Of a stretch of DNA of 64,000 nucleotides, positions 1 through 10,341 are shown piece by piece. The DNA comes from Tetracentron sinense (lineage: Eukaryota; Streptophyta; Magnoliopsida; Trochodendrales; Trochodendraceae). Under the pieces are notes generated by a model. That model saw nothing but the letters and a program-made list of their open reading frames with translations, did not search any database and was not told the DNA's origin. The stretch spans positions 7,690,938 through 7,754,937 of the forward strand of contig CM026574.1 of the NCBI GenBank assembly GCA_015143295.1. The letters run 5' to 3'. The number at the start of each line of letters is the position of its first letter. Position 1 is the stretch's first letter. The position numbers were made by a program, and so were the translations under genes.

Positions 1-352
1 TAAAATTTCTCCCTCATTATTTTTCTTATTAAAGACAATCTTACTTCTCAACCTTTATCCTCCTCTCATTGTTTGTGACAACTCTCCAATTAATCATAAT
101 TAACATTATTATAGTTTTACAATAATAGAGATTGAGGTGAGGATGAGCTATATTTCTACAATTTCATATTAAATAAATAATTTGATGTAAAAATTGTGAG
201 GCCACATCATCAAACTAAAATCAATGGGTGGAACCCAAAAAATTATTCATGATATTCATTTATCTCTTATATTTCCTAAAATTTCTCTCTTTAAAGACAA
301 CGTTACTTTTCAACCATTGTCCTCCCCTCCTTGATTGTGGCAACACTCTTAA
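1..352. repeat. AT-rich flank with a diverged internal duplication
   Basis: No coding sequence is recognisable. A block of roughly 80-90 bp at 1-95 recurs, diverged, at about 277-352; both copies share TAAAATTTCT, then AAAGACAA, CTTTTCAACC-like and CCTCCCCTC-like words and end near a run resembling CAACTCT. The second copy runs directly into retrotransposon reverse transcriptase at about 351, so the chromovirus to the right is cut off here. The repeat may be part of an unidentified small element. Confidence 0.45.
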
Positions 353-868
353 TACAGACATTATGAATTTCAGAACGAGATACCGGCATTTTGAATTTCT
401 AGTCATGCCTTTTGGTTTGACAAATGCACTGGCAGTGTTTATGGATCTCATGAATCCGATATTCAAGTCAGCTTTGGATCGAAAATGTTATTATATTTAT
501 GGATCATATCTTGGTATACTCCAAGAGACTGAAGGAGCATGAAATGCACCTCCGAGCCACTCTAAAGAGACTTCGTTTGAATAAGCTGTATGCTAAGTTT
601 AGCAAGTGCAAGTTCGGGCAAGAAAAGGTAGCATTTTTAGTCCACATGGTGATAGGAGAGGGAATTTATGTAGATCCTTCTAAGATTGAAGCAGTGGAAG
701 ATTGAGGAAGACCCAAGAGCGTCACAGAAATTCGAAGTTTATTGGGTCTTGTTGGATATTTTCGAAGATTCGTCGAGGGGTTTTCTAGTTTAACAACACC
801 GCTTACTCATCTACTCGAAAGAATATCAAGTTCGAGTGAAATGATAGATATGAAAAGAGCTTCCTGGA
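351..868 (+). pseudogene. Reverse transcriptase fragment, Tekay-A
   Basis: C-terminal half of a gypsy RT. The frame starting near 357 reads [20 protein letters not shown], the conserved stretch before the palm. A frameshift near 490 moves the protein to the frame starting at 499, where the catalytic FIDDILVYS motif appears as MDHILVYS: the second catalytic aspartate is histidine. The thumb and connection region (KLYAKFSKCKFG, then GLVGYFRRFV near 750) follows with in-frame stops. The enzyme copied element RNA into DNA; this copy cannot. The N-terminal fingers region is missing because the element is truncated at about 351. Confidence 0.85.
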
Positions 869-1290
869 GTTGAAGAAACGTCTTATCAACGCATCGATCT
901 TGACAATACCATCTAGTAGAGGTGGATTTGTTGTGTACAGTGATGTCTTACTTATTGGGTTAGGTTGTGTGCTCATGCAGCACGGGAAGGTTATTGCCTA
1001 TGCTTCTTGGAAGTTGAAAGATCACGAGAAGAACTACCTTACCCATGACTTGGATTTGGCAACAGTAGTCTTCACTCTCGAGATCTGGACACTAGTTGTA
1101 CGATGAGTAGTTTGAAGTATTCACCGATCACAAGAATCCGAAGTACCTATTCTCACAGAGGGAGCTGAATTTGAGGTGACGCCGTTGGGTGAAATTCGTC
1201 ATGGACTATGACCGTTCTATTCAATACCACCCGGAAATAGCTAATATGATGGAAGATGGACTAAGCCGAAGACCTACAGGATTCTTGGCT
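869..1290 (+). pseudogene. RNase H domain, Tekay-A
   Basis: Gypsy RNase H, the domain that removes the RNA template during reverse transcription. Recognisable stretches are [18 protein letters not shown] (first catalytic Asp region), [16 protein letters not shown] and, after a stop and frameshift near 1105, FTDHKNPKYLF and a tail ending in EDGLSRRP. The segment follows the RT directly, as in all gypsy pol proteins. It is broken by at least one stop (near 1105) and one frameshift, so it is a pseudogene. Confidence 0.82.
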
Positions 1291-2519
1291 CACCTAATGG
1301 TCCAAAAGTGGAAGCTGCTTGAGGATGTGTCCAACTTGGAAGCGGGTTTCAATGTTGGAGTAGTTGGAGCCTTAGTGGCTAATATCGTGGTTAGGCCGAC
1401 CATTCTGGATAGGATTAAAGAGCTTCAAATGTTAGATGAAGAGTTGCAGGCCTATTGGTCGAAGTCCTTTCAAAATGGAGACCGGGATTTCTGTATGAAT
1501 GGGAGAGCTGCTCTTACTTTCAGGGAAGGACTATGTGTTCCGACCAATAAAGAATTAACAGTCCATCCTGGAGGTACTTAAAATGTACCAAAATCTCAAG
1601 AAGCACTTTTTTTTGGAGGAATATGAAGCGAGATGTGGCTACCTACGTGTCGAAGTGTTTGGTTTGCCAACAAGTGAAGGTTGAACACCAAAGACCTATA
1701 GGATTACTCAATCCCCTTCCAATTGATCTAGATTTGAAGTGGGAACATATCTCAATGGATATCGTTGTTAGTTTGCCAAGGATTGTGAAGAACTTTAATC
1801 TAATTTGGGTTGTCGTCGATCAATTGACCAAGTCATCTCATTTTATTCTAGTACCAAACCATATTTAATTAAAACGCTCGCAAATCTGTACATCAAGGAA
1901 TTAATCCGTTTGCATGGAGTATTAGTCAGCATTGTATCCAATCGAGACCCAAGACTTACTTCTAGATTATGAAAGAGTTTCCGCAAGCCATGGGTTCTCG
2001 TTTAGACTTCAACATGACGTTTCATCTACAGACAGATGGGCTGACTGAGGGGTGAATTAGATCATAAAGGATATGTTAAGGCTTGTATGCTTAACTTTCA
2101 GGGTAGTTGGGATGATCACTTGCCTTTGGGAGGAGTTGCGTTCACCTCTATGTTGGGATGAAACACTTTATGGGAGGAGTTTCCATTCACCTCTGTGTTG
2201 GGATGAAGTTGGTGAGAGGAAACTTCTGAGTCCTGAGCTCATTGGGTAGACCGTGGATTGGGTCCAGTTGATCTGGGAGAGATTGAAGATGGTTCAAAGT
2301 AGGCAGAAGAGCTACGCCGATATTCGCAGGAGAGATCTCGAATTTCAATTTGGAGACAAAGAGTTTGTTAAGATCTCGCCTACGAAGGGGGTGATGAGAT
2401 TCAGCAAGCAAGACAAGCTTAGCCCAAGATATGTAGGTCCTTTTGAGATCGTCACCAGGGTTGGAGAGGTTGCATCAAGGTTATTTTACCCCCTCATATG
2501 ACTAGTATCCATAATGTCT
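1291..2519 (+). pseudogene. Integrase, Tekay-A
   Basis: Integrase remnant. The zinc-binding N-terminus is visible as a HPGGT segment followed, after a frameshift, by VSKCLVCQQVKVEHQRP. The catalytic core begins with WEHISMDIVVSLP (first catalytic Asp), then VVVDQLTKSSHFILV, and decays after 1868. Around 2127-2210 a word of about 40 bp (GGGAGGAGTT...TGTTGGGATGAA) occurs twice in tandem, distorting the region that normally encodes the CRSPLCWDEVGE-type motif. The C-terminal domain is clear at 2253-2501 (SYADIRRRDLEFQFGDK, KLSPRYVGPFEI), the GPY/F-type module. Other catalytic residues cannot be placed because of the decay. Confidence 0.8.
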
Positions 2520-2802
2520 TCCACATTTTCATGTTGAGGAAGTACATCCACGATCTGCTTCACATCATTGAATTGGAACTGTTGGAGATCCGAGAAGATT
2601 TGACTCTCGTTGAGCAACCGACTCAACTTTTGGACAGGAAGGAGTAAGTCTTGTGCATGAAAACTATTCCCCTAATTCTCTTGTGTTGGCAACACCATGC
2701 AGTAGAAGAATCCACATGGAAATGAGAGGATAAGTCCACTAAAAAGTACGTACCCTCACCTATTCGACTAAGGTTCTTAATTTTGGGGACGAAATTCTTA
2801 TA
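2520..2802 (+). pseudogene. Integrase tail and chromodomain remnant, Tekay-A
   Basis: The extension after the GPY/F module reads VFHIFMLRKYIHD, then LEIREDLTLVEQPTQLLDRKE, the usual bridge to a chromovirus chromodomain. Across a frameshift at about 2645 the text KTIPLILLCWQHHAVEEST then TWK-stop-EDKSTKKY matches the expected chromodomain layout (KVLWRxHxVEEATWE in family members). In chromoviruses this domain steers integration towards marked chromatin. Stops destroy the frame. It ends just before the polypurine tract. Confidence 0.7.
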
Positions 2803-2813
2803 AGGCAGGAGGA
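2803..2813 (+). other. Polypurine tract of Tekay-A
   Basis: AGGCAGGAGGA immediately precedes the LTR start TGTAGAGACCC. It is the position and composition expected of the primer for plus-strand DNA synthesis. Confidence 0.7.
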
Positions 2814-3142
2814 TGTAGAGACCCAAATTTACTTTTATGTCATTATCATAATTAATGAGAGTAAAATGGTCAAATTAGTCATGTGTTGTGTTTTCGGTCC
2901 TAATTAATGTTATGAGTGTTTAAAAATATAAAAAAGACTAAATTAATGAAGAAACAAAAAGGAAAATCCAAAAATTAGGGAAATCAAGCAAAACCGGTCG
3001 ACTGGAATTCCCAACTGATTGATCAACTGGCTATATATCCCAAACAGGGGCCTCCCCAACCAATCCGGTCAACCAACTGTCCTTTTTTTGTAAAAATGCG
3101 AAAATAGGGGCCTTAAATTGAGGATTTTAAATACTCTTGCCC

Positions 3143-3150
3143 TATAAATA
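3143..3150 (+). promoter_or_regulatory. LTR TATA box, Tekay-A
   Basis: TATAAATA about 330 bp into the LTR, placing U3 at 2814 to about 3170. A run of self-complementary words lies 60-150 bp upstream. Confidence 0.65.
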
Positions 3151-3944
3151 GGCTCTTATTTAATCAGTTAGGGTTTTATTAGAACCGTAAACCCATTTAG
3201 AGAGAAAAGAGAAAGAGAGAGTTTTCAAAGGAATTTGCTTGGAGAAGAAGGAGAAAGCTTGGAGATGGCCCTCAAGCCTTCCTCAAGCGATTTGGTCATA
3301 GGGAGACGATCTCAAAGGTCGATATACCGTCTAACCTAACCTATTTATGATTCTTGATATATTTAAGTAGGATTGTGCATTCATTATGGGTAGGTTGTTG
3401 ATTTTGGAGTATAAAATGGACCTTGCATGTGTTTATGGATGCTAATGAGCATAATATGGGTAATATGTGTTGTGGTTCGATGTATGATTCTATTTATGTT
3501 TAAAACGGAGGATGGGAAATGATGGTGGACGTGTTTGGGTAGAATTGTATTGTTTATGGATGATTGTGAATGGAGAATGTGTTGATTTAGTGGAGGAAGA
3601 GTGTTTTATGAATAAATGGAGGTAGAATGGGTTTAATGTTTATGAATTATGTTAAAGAAATTGTGAAATTATGATAAAGTATTATTTACGATTGCCGTGA
3701 TATATTATACCCTACGTATCTTGTATAGCGATCGATATTCGGGTAGGCTAAAACTTAAAGGAAAGTCTTCAAGACCGAAAATTCTCTAACCATGTCGAAT
3801 GAAACGCTTTTGTGGAGTTTCCATAGTGGAGAACCGAAATCTAAGGGATGACCTATTCAAATGTCAATCAAGACACTCATGCACAAATCACGACTACACT
3901 TGCATGGTAAGTCTATAAGCCTCATGTGTAAACTTGCCTCATAA

Positions 3945-4205
3945 GAATGCATGTATCACACACCTCATAAGAATTAGCCCAGCAGCGGCATGGTATCTCA
4001 TAAGAATTAGCCCGGCCCAGTACGGGCATGGCATCTAATAAGAATTTGCCGATCAGGGGTATGGTATCTCACAAGAATTGGTTCGGACATGGACATGGTA
4101 TTTCATAAGTACTAGCCTGAGCAGGGGCATGGTATCTCACAAGACCTATCTCACAAGCTCACAAGTATTCGCCCGCTCTGGGGTATGCATCTTACAAGAA
4201 CATGT
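3945..4205 (+). repeat. Imperfect tandem block inside Tekay-A LTR
   Basis: About seven diverged units of roughly 40-45 bp built on CTCATAAGAATTAGCCC and GGGGCATGGTATCT. The two solo LTRs carry different tandem blocks at a comparable place, upstream of the conserved GCTCA...GCAG motif. Confidence 0.65.
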
Positions 4206-4745
4206 ATCATGTAAGGTCAAGTCTAAGATCCTAACAAGTACACGAGTCAAGGTAATGTCATGATATGCTCACATGTTTTTCCGCACTCTGTTTTGTAAAT
4301 ATGCCTTGAATTATGATATTGATTATGTACATGTGATATTATATTGTTAGTTAAACTTTATATACACTGAGCACTTTTGTGCTCAACTGAATATGTTATT
4401 GTTGGCAGGTTTGGAGTCAGGGAGCCTTGCACCGAGGAAGAGTACATGGAGTAAGATAAAGGTAATCTCCCGGAGGAGGGTGTTTGGGATCTTGACCGTT
4501 TACCTTATTATTAGAATTTTGTTATTATTGAAAAAGGTTGTAATAGATACTTGAGAATTTATGAGTTTGCATAGGTTTACACTTTCTTTGGGTATCAGGC
4601 CATTTGATCACACAATGAGTTTAAGGTTTAGATTGGTCATGGGATTATGCAGGTTGGTTTACTTTATGTCGAATTTTACCTTTGTAGACCCACTTCTTAG
4701 TACCACCTTGTATGCTATTAAGTTAAGTGTTTATGCAGTGTCACG

Positions 4746-4986
4746 GCCCTATAAATAAATTAGAAAAAAAAATTCCCTATAAAATTACAGTGATGATCAT
4801 TTTTAAATAAAAAATGGCAATAAGTATTAATAGATCATGTAAAACCAATGCGGTGCATTTTCACAAATACATTATGTAATTATTTTAAAGCATAATAAGT
4901 TTTGTTTTGATGGTACATTTTGTAGTATAAAAATTTAATTTGGTGTCTATTTGATCTATTACGTAGGGAAGGTTTAGATATCGTTT
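4746..4986. other. AT-rich spacer, no gene
   Basis: AT-rich sequence between the Tekay-A LTR and the Helitron. No open frame, repeat or regulatory site is supportable. Confidence 0.5.
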
Positions 4987-5336
4987 TCTCTACTATAATG
5001 AGAACTCCCCCCTTAATGATGAAATTCCCAAACTATCCTTATATAAGATCTCTACCCCCCTTCTAAGCCGTAGCCTGATTTTTTGTAAATTCCCAAACTA
5101 CCCTTATATACAAAACCGTGATTTAATGTTTTACTTAATTCCAAAACTACCCCTTTCTCATCTACAATCTATTTAAAGTTATAAATTCTTAAACTACCCT
5201 TATATCACCCACAGGTTAACACGTGTCCCTTTTAAAACTCCTTAATTGTGGTTAAAATTCACTCACCTATAGGGTTCACCCCAGTCTCTCTCCCCCACCC
5301 CTCTCTCTCACGTGCATCGCACGTGCAGCCCACTAG
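4987..5336 (+). mobile_element. Non-autonomous Helitron, about 350 bp
   Basis: The 5' end reads TCTCTACTATAATGAGA, the usual plant Helitron start (TC, with the common TCTCTACTA word). The 3' end is CTAG at 5333-5336 followed by T, preceded by a perfect hairpin: stem CACGTGC at 5309-5315, three-base loop, GCACGTG at 5319-5325, and a seven-base spacer. The body repeats AAACTACCCTTATAT-type words and encodes nothing, so rolling-circle RepHel protein would have to come from elsewhere. The base before the 5' end is T rather than the usual A. Confidence 0.82.
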
Positions 5337-5884
5337 TATAAATATATAATACATGCAAATCACGTGAAGCTTGTGCGCGACGAATTTGCTGTCTCAAATT
5401 GGAATTTTTTAATTTAAAATAACATTAAAAAAAATTACAAGGATTTGAGAGCCACCAATAAAATATTTATATAATAAATGGGACTAGAAATTAGGTCGAG
5501 CATTGGGTTTGGTGGCATGAAAATTGCCTCATAGGCCTTGTGAAAACTTACACTAGAATTGGGTGACAATAACAATATTCAACCGTCTATATGGTTGTTT
5601 TATTACTATTTTTTCTTTGGTTAGGGTTATAAGTACCTCACTTTTGCACTCTCTTTTTCCCTTCTTTTCTTTTCCAAGACTCCAATAATTTACCATCTCC
5701 TATACCCTAACTTGGATTTTGTTGAAGCTAAGATTTCCGGATCAAAGTTGTGGTCTCAAGGTTTAAAATGGGCCTTACGAGTGGTCCTAGCTAGGATTTT
5801 GGAATGCTCCTAGGGTATTAGTGAAGAGAGTCTCGGAAGTTAAAATGGGATTCTAGGGTTTAGGAATGGTTCTAGGGATTGGGA
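5337..5884. other. Non-coding spacer
   Basis: AT-rich, no open frame. It ends where similarity to the start of a Tekay LTR begins (TTAGAGAGACCAAAAAT near 5885, compared with TGTAGAGACCCAAAT in Tekay-A). Confidence 0.45.
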
Positions 5885-7436
5885 TTAGAGAGACCAAAAA
5901 TTTCATGTGTCGAATCTTGTGTAAAGTGAATGAAGACCTTGAATTCTATGAGAAAACAACTCATGTAATGTTTATCTATGTTATATTATGTTGTGTGACT
6001 AAAGACTAAAGTTTAAGATTATGGAAAGAAGGCAAAACAAACAAATCGGGGCAAACCGGTCGACCGACTGGTAGGAAAAGTGGTACAAGACCAAAACAGG
6101 GGCTTTGCGACCCAAGCCAATCGGTCGACCGCCTGGCCCAGAAATCCTAAATTAGCTAGAATTTCGACAATTAATAACTTCTAAAGGACCCTAGGCCTAT
6201 AAATAGACCACTAACTCGTGGGGATTAGGGTTTTTAACATTCTAAGAGGCCGAGAAATCCTACAAAGAGTTTAACCTAGGCTTTTGAAAGGGGTTTTATC
6301 TCAACGAGAAGAAAATCTCAAAGATTATTTAGATCCAAGAGCATTCTAAAGCGAACTCGATCGTAGGGAAGCAGTCATGTGAGGTATTATATAGTGTTCT
6401 AACCTAATAATAGTTATAAGATAGTGATTTTAAGATTTTGAAACTATGTTACATGTTATTATGAATTGATGATCATGTTAAGGGTAGGGTTTGCATGTTT
6501 TCAAAAGGGTTGAATGTTGATAATTGTGAATAGAATAAGGGATATGAGAGTTGATATTCGACTGATTTATAATGATGAATTGAAGATAATATTGATGAAT
6601 TATGTATGATACTATAATAGTTTTTCTGGAATTTTCATGTTTGTGTGATTGAATAGGGAGGAAGGGATGAATTCTGGGGTTTTGTACATGATTGAATATG
6701 GAGAAAGGGATTGGTGTTGAAGGGTGATTAAAACTAGAAATCCATGATAATAATTGATATTGTAATAATGATCTCATAATTGTCCCCACGTGATTATAAT
6801 TGTGAATATCTTCCATGTATGATAAATTATCATTGTATGATCTTACATGTAAATTATATGTAATTATGCATATATTGTTAGTTGAATTTTAGATAGGTAA
6901 ATACTTACAAAATGATATTAACAATTCCAAATTCTCTAACCATCATTGTGTGGGCGGCTTTGGTGGAGTTTCGATGCTGTGATATCAGAATCTAAGGGAT
7001 AACCTAGATGAAGGTTGACCATAACACTCAAAACACATGTTTCACCGCATGATAGATATTATAAGTGCATGTCTCACAAGGGACAATGTACAAAATTTTT
7101 TGGTAGGTTTAGGAGGATTTGACATCTGCTCTCTGGGACCAAAATATTCAATGCTCACCCAAAATATTATTGTCGGCAGGTTCAAGAGGATTTGACATCT
7201 GCTCTCTGGGACCTTGGATTGGGGAAGAATACATCGACGATCAGGGAGGTGATTACCTTAAGGAGTAGATCAATCTAGATCACTATCCATATTATTGATC
7301 TGATAGTTAGATGTTTTATTTCAGTTTTGAAAGAGTTGTAATAAAGAAAATTTTAAGGTTGATGTTGGTTAGGTTTGAATTTTTGTAACTGAGATCATAG
7401 GGGTGATTGGTTTATTTCTGTTAGTTGGTCGACATT
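5885..7436 (+). repeat. Tekay-B LTR, left part (split by Tat-1)
   Basis: Plus-strand chromovirus LTR. The start is placed by similarity to the Tekay-A LTR and is approximate. It has a GGTCGACCGACTGG-type cluster at about 6052-6130, a TATA box at 6198 and the conserved motif GCTCACCC (7153) with GTCGGCAGGT (ending 7181). The LTR stops at 7436 where Tat-1 begins and resumes at 23938. A 27-bp word (AGGATTTGACATCTGCTCTC plus GGGACC-type tail) occurs identically at 7114-7140 and 7187-7213. Confidence 0.75.
6198..6205 (+). promoter_or_regulatory. LTR TATA box, Tekay-B
   Basis: TATAAATA about 313 bp into the LTR, the same layout as Tekay-A, again downstream of a cluster of self-complementary words. 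Confidence 0.65.
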
Positions 7437-8479
7437 TATGGGCAGTGAAATCTCACCGCCCGCAAGGCGGTTGTATGGTGCACCTGCTCACACCAAATCA
7501 CAGCCTAAGAAGGGCTGTTGGGCTTCGCATGTGCCAAACGCATGCGCACCAGCTGGTCAAGGGCTGACTAACTGCCAGCCCGCATAGCATTAAATGATGG
7601 TAGCAGAGCAATGATGCCCCACAGATACCCCTTTGTGCTATTCCCCAGAGGACTGACATGTGGTTAGGGTTTGCCCTTGCGAACAGATTCCATCTTAGCT
7701 CTGCGGACACTCCATGAGTCCATCCGCAGGCAAGTCAAGGACTAGCCTAGTCCATGGCGTAAAGAGCCACGGACCTAACCCAGACCACGCGTAGGACCTA
7801 AGGTCCCAGCCTATCTTGGTCAGCGGACTAACTAAGGTCAAACCCTGGTTTACAACCAAAATAGGCTTTGGACTTGATACAGACCGTAGGTGAAATCCAT
7901 GATCTCCCCTCTCTGATCCGTGGACTAACCAAAGTCAGTCTTTTCCCCAGATGGCAGCCAGTCCTTGGCTGCCATATAGAGTGTCATATGACACCCTATC
8001 CGAAAGGGGGAGTAATCTCTCCCCTTTTTATTGGAAGATAAAAATCTTCCCTCTTTTAAAGGGAAGTCTTATTCTCACAGGTTCCCCAAAAAGGGAAACC
8101 AATTTGGAGTCTTTCAAGAAAAAGGACTCCCATTCATACCTGATTTACCCAAGATAAGGGAAATCAACTGTCAAAGGACAAATGACTCTCTCTAAAAGGT
8201 GAGAACCTTTTGATTTTCATAAAAAGAGGAAGTCAAAGGGGAGTCCAAATCGGGAAGGTGAATACCTGGTTAAAATCTTTGTTCTTCTTTTATTTCTTCT
8301 TCTTAATCAGAGGTTCTTCCCCAAATCGGGAAGGTAATTAACAATCTGGGTTTACTCAGATTAAAAGGATAGTCCCTACACACAAATAATAAACTCTATA
8401 CAACAATGGAGGTAATTCGACCGCGAGGTTCAAGATGTCTAAACAATCATAAAAAGACCACTTGAAATTCACTTGTACA
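7437..8479 (+). repeat. 5' LTR of Tat-1
   Basis: Aligns with the 3' LTR from TATGGGCAGTGAAATCTC (TGTGGGTAGTG in the 3' copy) to ...TTGTACA at 8479. It is about 1.04 kb against 1.43 kb for the 3' copy. The missing parts include about 320 bp around 8245 that in the 3' LTR hold the TATA box, so the 5' promoter is deleted. A short filler word (AATCGGGAAGGTGAATACC) sits at the deletion point. Confidence 0.85.
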
Positions 8480-8485
8480 AATTTC

Positions 8486-8503
8486 TGGCACACCTGGTGA
8501 GAC
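8486..8503 (+). other. Probable primer binding site of Tat-1
   Basis: TGGCACACCTGGTGAGAC starts six bases after the LTR end and begins with the TGG expected opposite a tRNA CCA end. The priming tRNA is not identified. It differs from the TGGCGACTC site of Tat-3. Confidence 0.55.
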
Positions 8504-10341
8504 CTTTTTTTCCTCTCATCTTTGAAGAAGAATACAAAAAAAAGAACAAAAAGAGAAGATGAGTTATCTTTTCCTCTCTTTTCTTATCGTTTTTGTGCAG
8601 GATGATCGAGATCGTATACATCGGGCCTACATCCTGACGATCAATCGGAGGGTGTATGTACCCCCGATCCGGATTCTGGTGACTCATCCACTCACCTGGG
8701 CCGAGATAGCAGCAGCTCCAACCAGGATGGTTCGGCCAACTGGTCAGACCTCTCCAAAGAGGCCACGATCATTAGACCAGGTCTCTGTTGAGGACGCTTC
8801 AACCCACAGCAGAAGCAGGATTGACCTGTCAACTTAGGGGTGGAAAGGCAGTCTGCCCACCTAAATCAAAGGCAGATAGGCTGCCCACATCAGGCTACCC
8901 ACCGACAGCAAGTCGCCAGCTCACAGACATCCCAGAGGATGCTAGCCATCCTGTGGACACTTCAGAAAAGAAGTGCCAGTCTGCAGACATCCCTATCCAC
9001 GGATACCAAGGAGGGTGCACCTAATCGAGTGCACATAAAGCAAAGTGGCTCAACCACTTTGCGATAGGTCATCCCAAAAGGCCAACCTATGTCACCAGAA
9101 CCCCTAAAATGGGGATCCAAAATAGTTAGCCCTTCGGGGTCAACTAATTGAGCAAACTCATCTTGAGCTCAAACCATGATCCAATCAAAGTCTAAATAGG
9201 AAAAGCCCTATTTGTCGACCCTAAGCAGACTTTTGAGATCTCTCAGCTCAAGTTGGTTGTTGGAACTCACCCCTCAAAAGTTTATCAATAGAAGGGAGAT
9301 GCTGTCCAAATTCTCTCAGGGCAAAAGAACAAGGCCACTAGCCTAAGGGACTTAACAAAAGCTTCCCCAATAAAATTGGTAAAAAATTCCAAAGATAATC
9401 AAGTGGAAGGAACCAATCCGTGGTCTACTTCTGCGGGCCAGAAGGACCTGTCCGTAGGCCAATCCTATGGACAGAAGGAGAAGTGGCCAAGGCCACTCCA
9501 TGGGCAAGGGGGAATGCCCATCCATGGACAACAATGAAGGTCCACGGACCTAGATCCCAGCCAGACCCAAGGGTCCAGCCCAAGATCACTTCACGGGTAG
9601 AGTTATAAGCAACTCCGCGGGCAGATCTAGAAACAGACTTGAGTCCACGGAGAAGTCTATCTCAAGGAAGAGAAGGAGTAGCAGATGGACACATGTTCAT
9701 CCACAGACAGTTCCCTTTTTAAAAAAGAGAAAAATTGGCAGTCGAAAGCCAACAAAAATAGGGTCCCCCTGGGATAGAACTCAACACCCGATGACATCAT
9801 TAATGATGTCATCAAATCAAGAAAGGAAAGAGTGAACTTGCCGATTTCTTCAAACTACGCAAGGGGCATTAACATCTGTGATCAAAGTCACTTAGCTGTT
9901 AATGTAAGGACTGACATGGAATCAACATAAGCAGAGAAAAACTTGTTGTTCAAGCTGGGTCCAAATGCATTCAGAGGCGTTAATCCAGCGACCTTCACAG
10001 TAAAGATGTCAACTGTTCATCATCAACATCGACGGCCTCCGTCTAGAGATATCAGCCCATTTTGGGGCTGAGCATATACAAAACCAGAAAGAATAACCAG
10101 AGCACCGTATGACCCTCAGGTTAAAGTGTTGAATATAAGTTCTTCCCCTTTTGAAATGCCAAGGAAGCAAATTTCTGAGGAAATCCTCTAGTTTAGAAAC
10201 CGGAAATACCTCTCGGCTCTGCCAAGGAAGGCACATAATTACCGGTCAAAACCAAAAAGGTCTAGAAAGTAAAGACCAACTCCTACTTATCATGTTCGGA
10301 GGGAACCAAGGACCAGAACATCACACCCCCATTATCAAAGG
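8504..10341 (+). other. Tat-1 5' leader
   Basis: Non-coding leader of about 1.8 kb between PBS and gag. It is rich in GCCGACAGG- and CACGGAC-type words that resemble the LTR. Several short frames at 8559-9608 overlap each other, lack any recognisable domain and are treated as chance. Confidence 0.5.

Larger units (their letters stand above)
351..4745 (+). mobile_element. Tekay-A: 5'-truncated chromovirus (Ty3/gypsy)
   Basis: Remnant of a chromovirus, probably Tekay/Del type, on the plus strand. Domain order is reverse transcriptase, RNase H, integrase with GPY/F-like tail, chromodomain remnant, polypurine tract and 3' LTR. Gag, protease, the N-terminal half of the RT and the 5' LTR are absent; pol begins abruptly at about 351. 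Stops and frameshifts break every domain. Lineage is inferred from the RT and integrase wording, the chromodomain-like tail, and an LTR that opens TGTAGAGACCC. The LTR is plus-strand and decayed but keeps its TATA box. Confidence 0.85.
2814..4745 (+). repeat. 3' LTR of Tekay-A
   Basis: Long LTR starting TGTAGAGACCC directly after a polypurine tract. It holds a cluster of self-complementary GTCGAC/GATC-rich words at about 2995-3080, a TATA box at 3143, an imperfect tandem block at about 3945-4205 and a conserved GCTCAAC...GTTGGCAGGT motif at 4381-4410. The right edge is less certain: similarity to Tekay-B runs through GCAGTGTCA (to 4742), after which the two diverge. No target duplication can be tested because the 5' end is lost. 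Confidence 0.72.

Noticed and set aside
4078-4263. 61-codon frame in the Tekay-A LTR
   Set aside because: Lies in the imperfect tandem block of the LTR; no family resemblance.
6478-6816. 112-codon minus-strand frame rich in H, N, I and S
   Set aside because: Lies in the AT-rich Tekay-B LTR; composition is what translated AT-rich sequence gives.
8559-9608. Several overlapping frames after the Tat-1 PBS
   Set aside because: Different frames overlap, none has a known domain, and leaders of Tat elements are normally non-coding.
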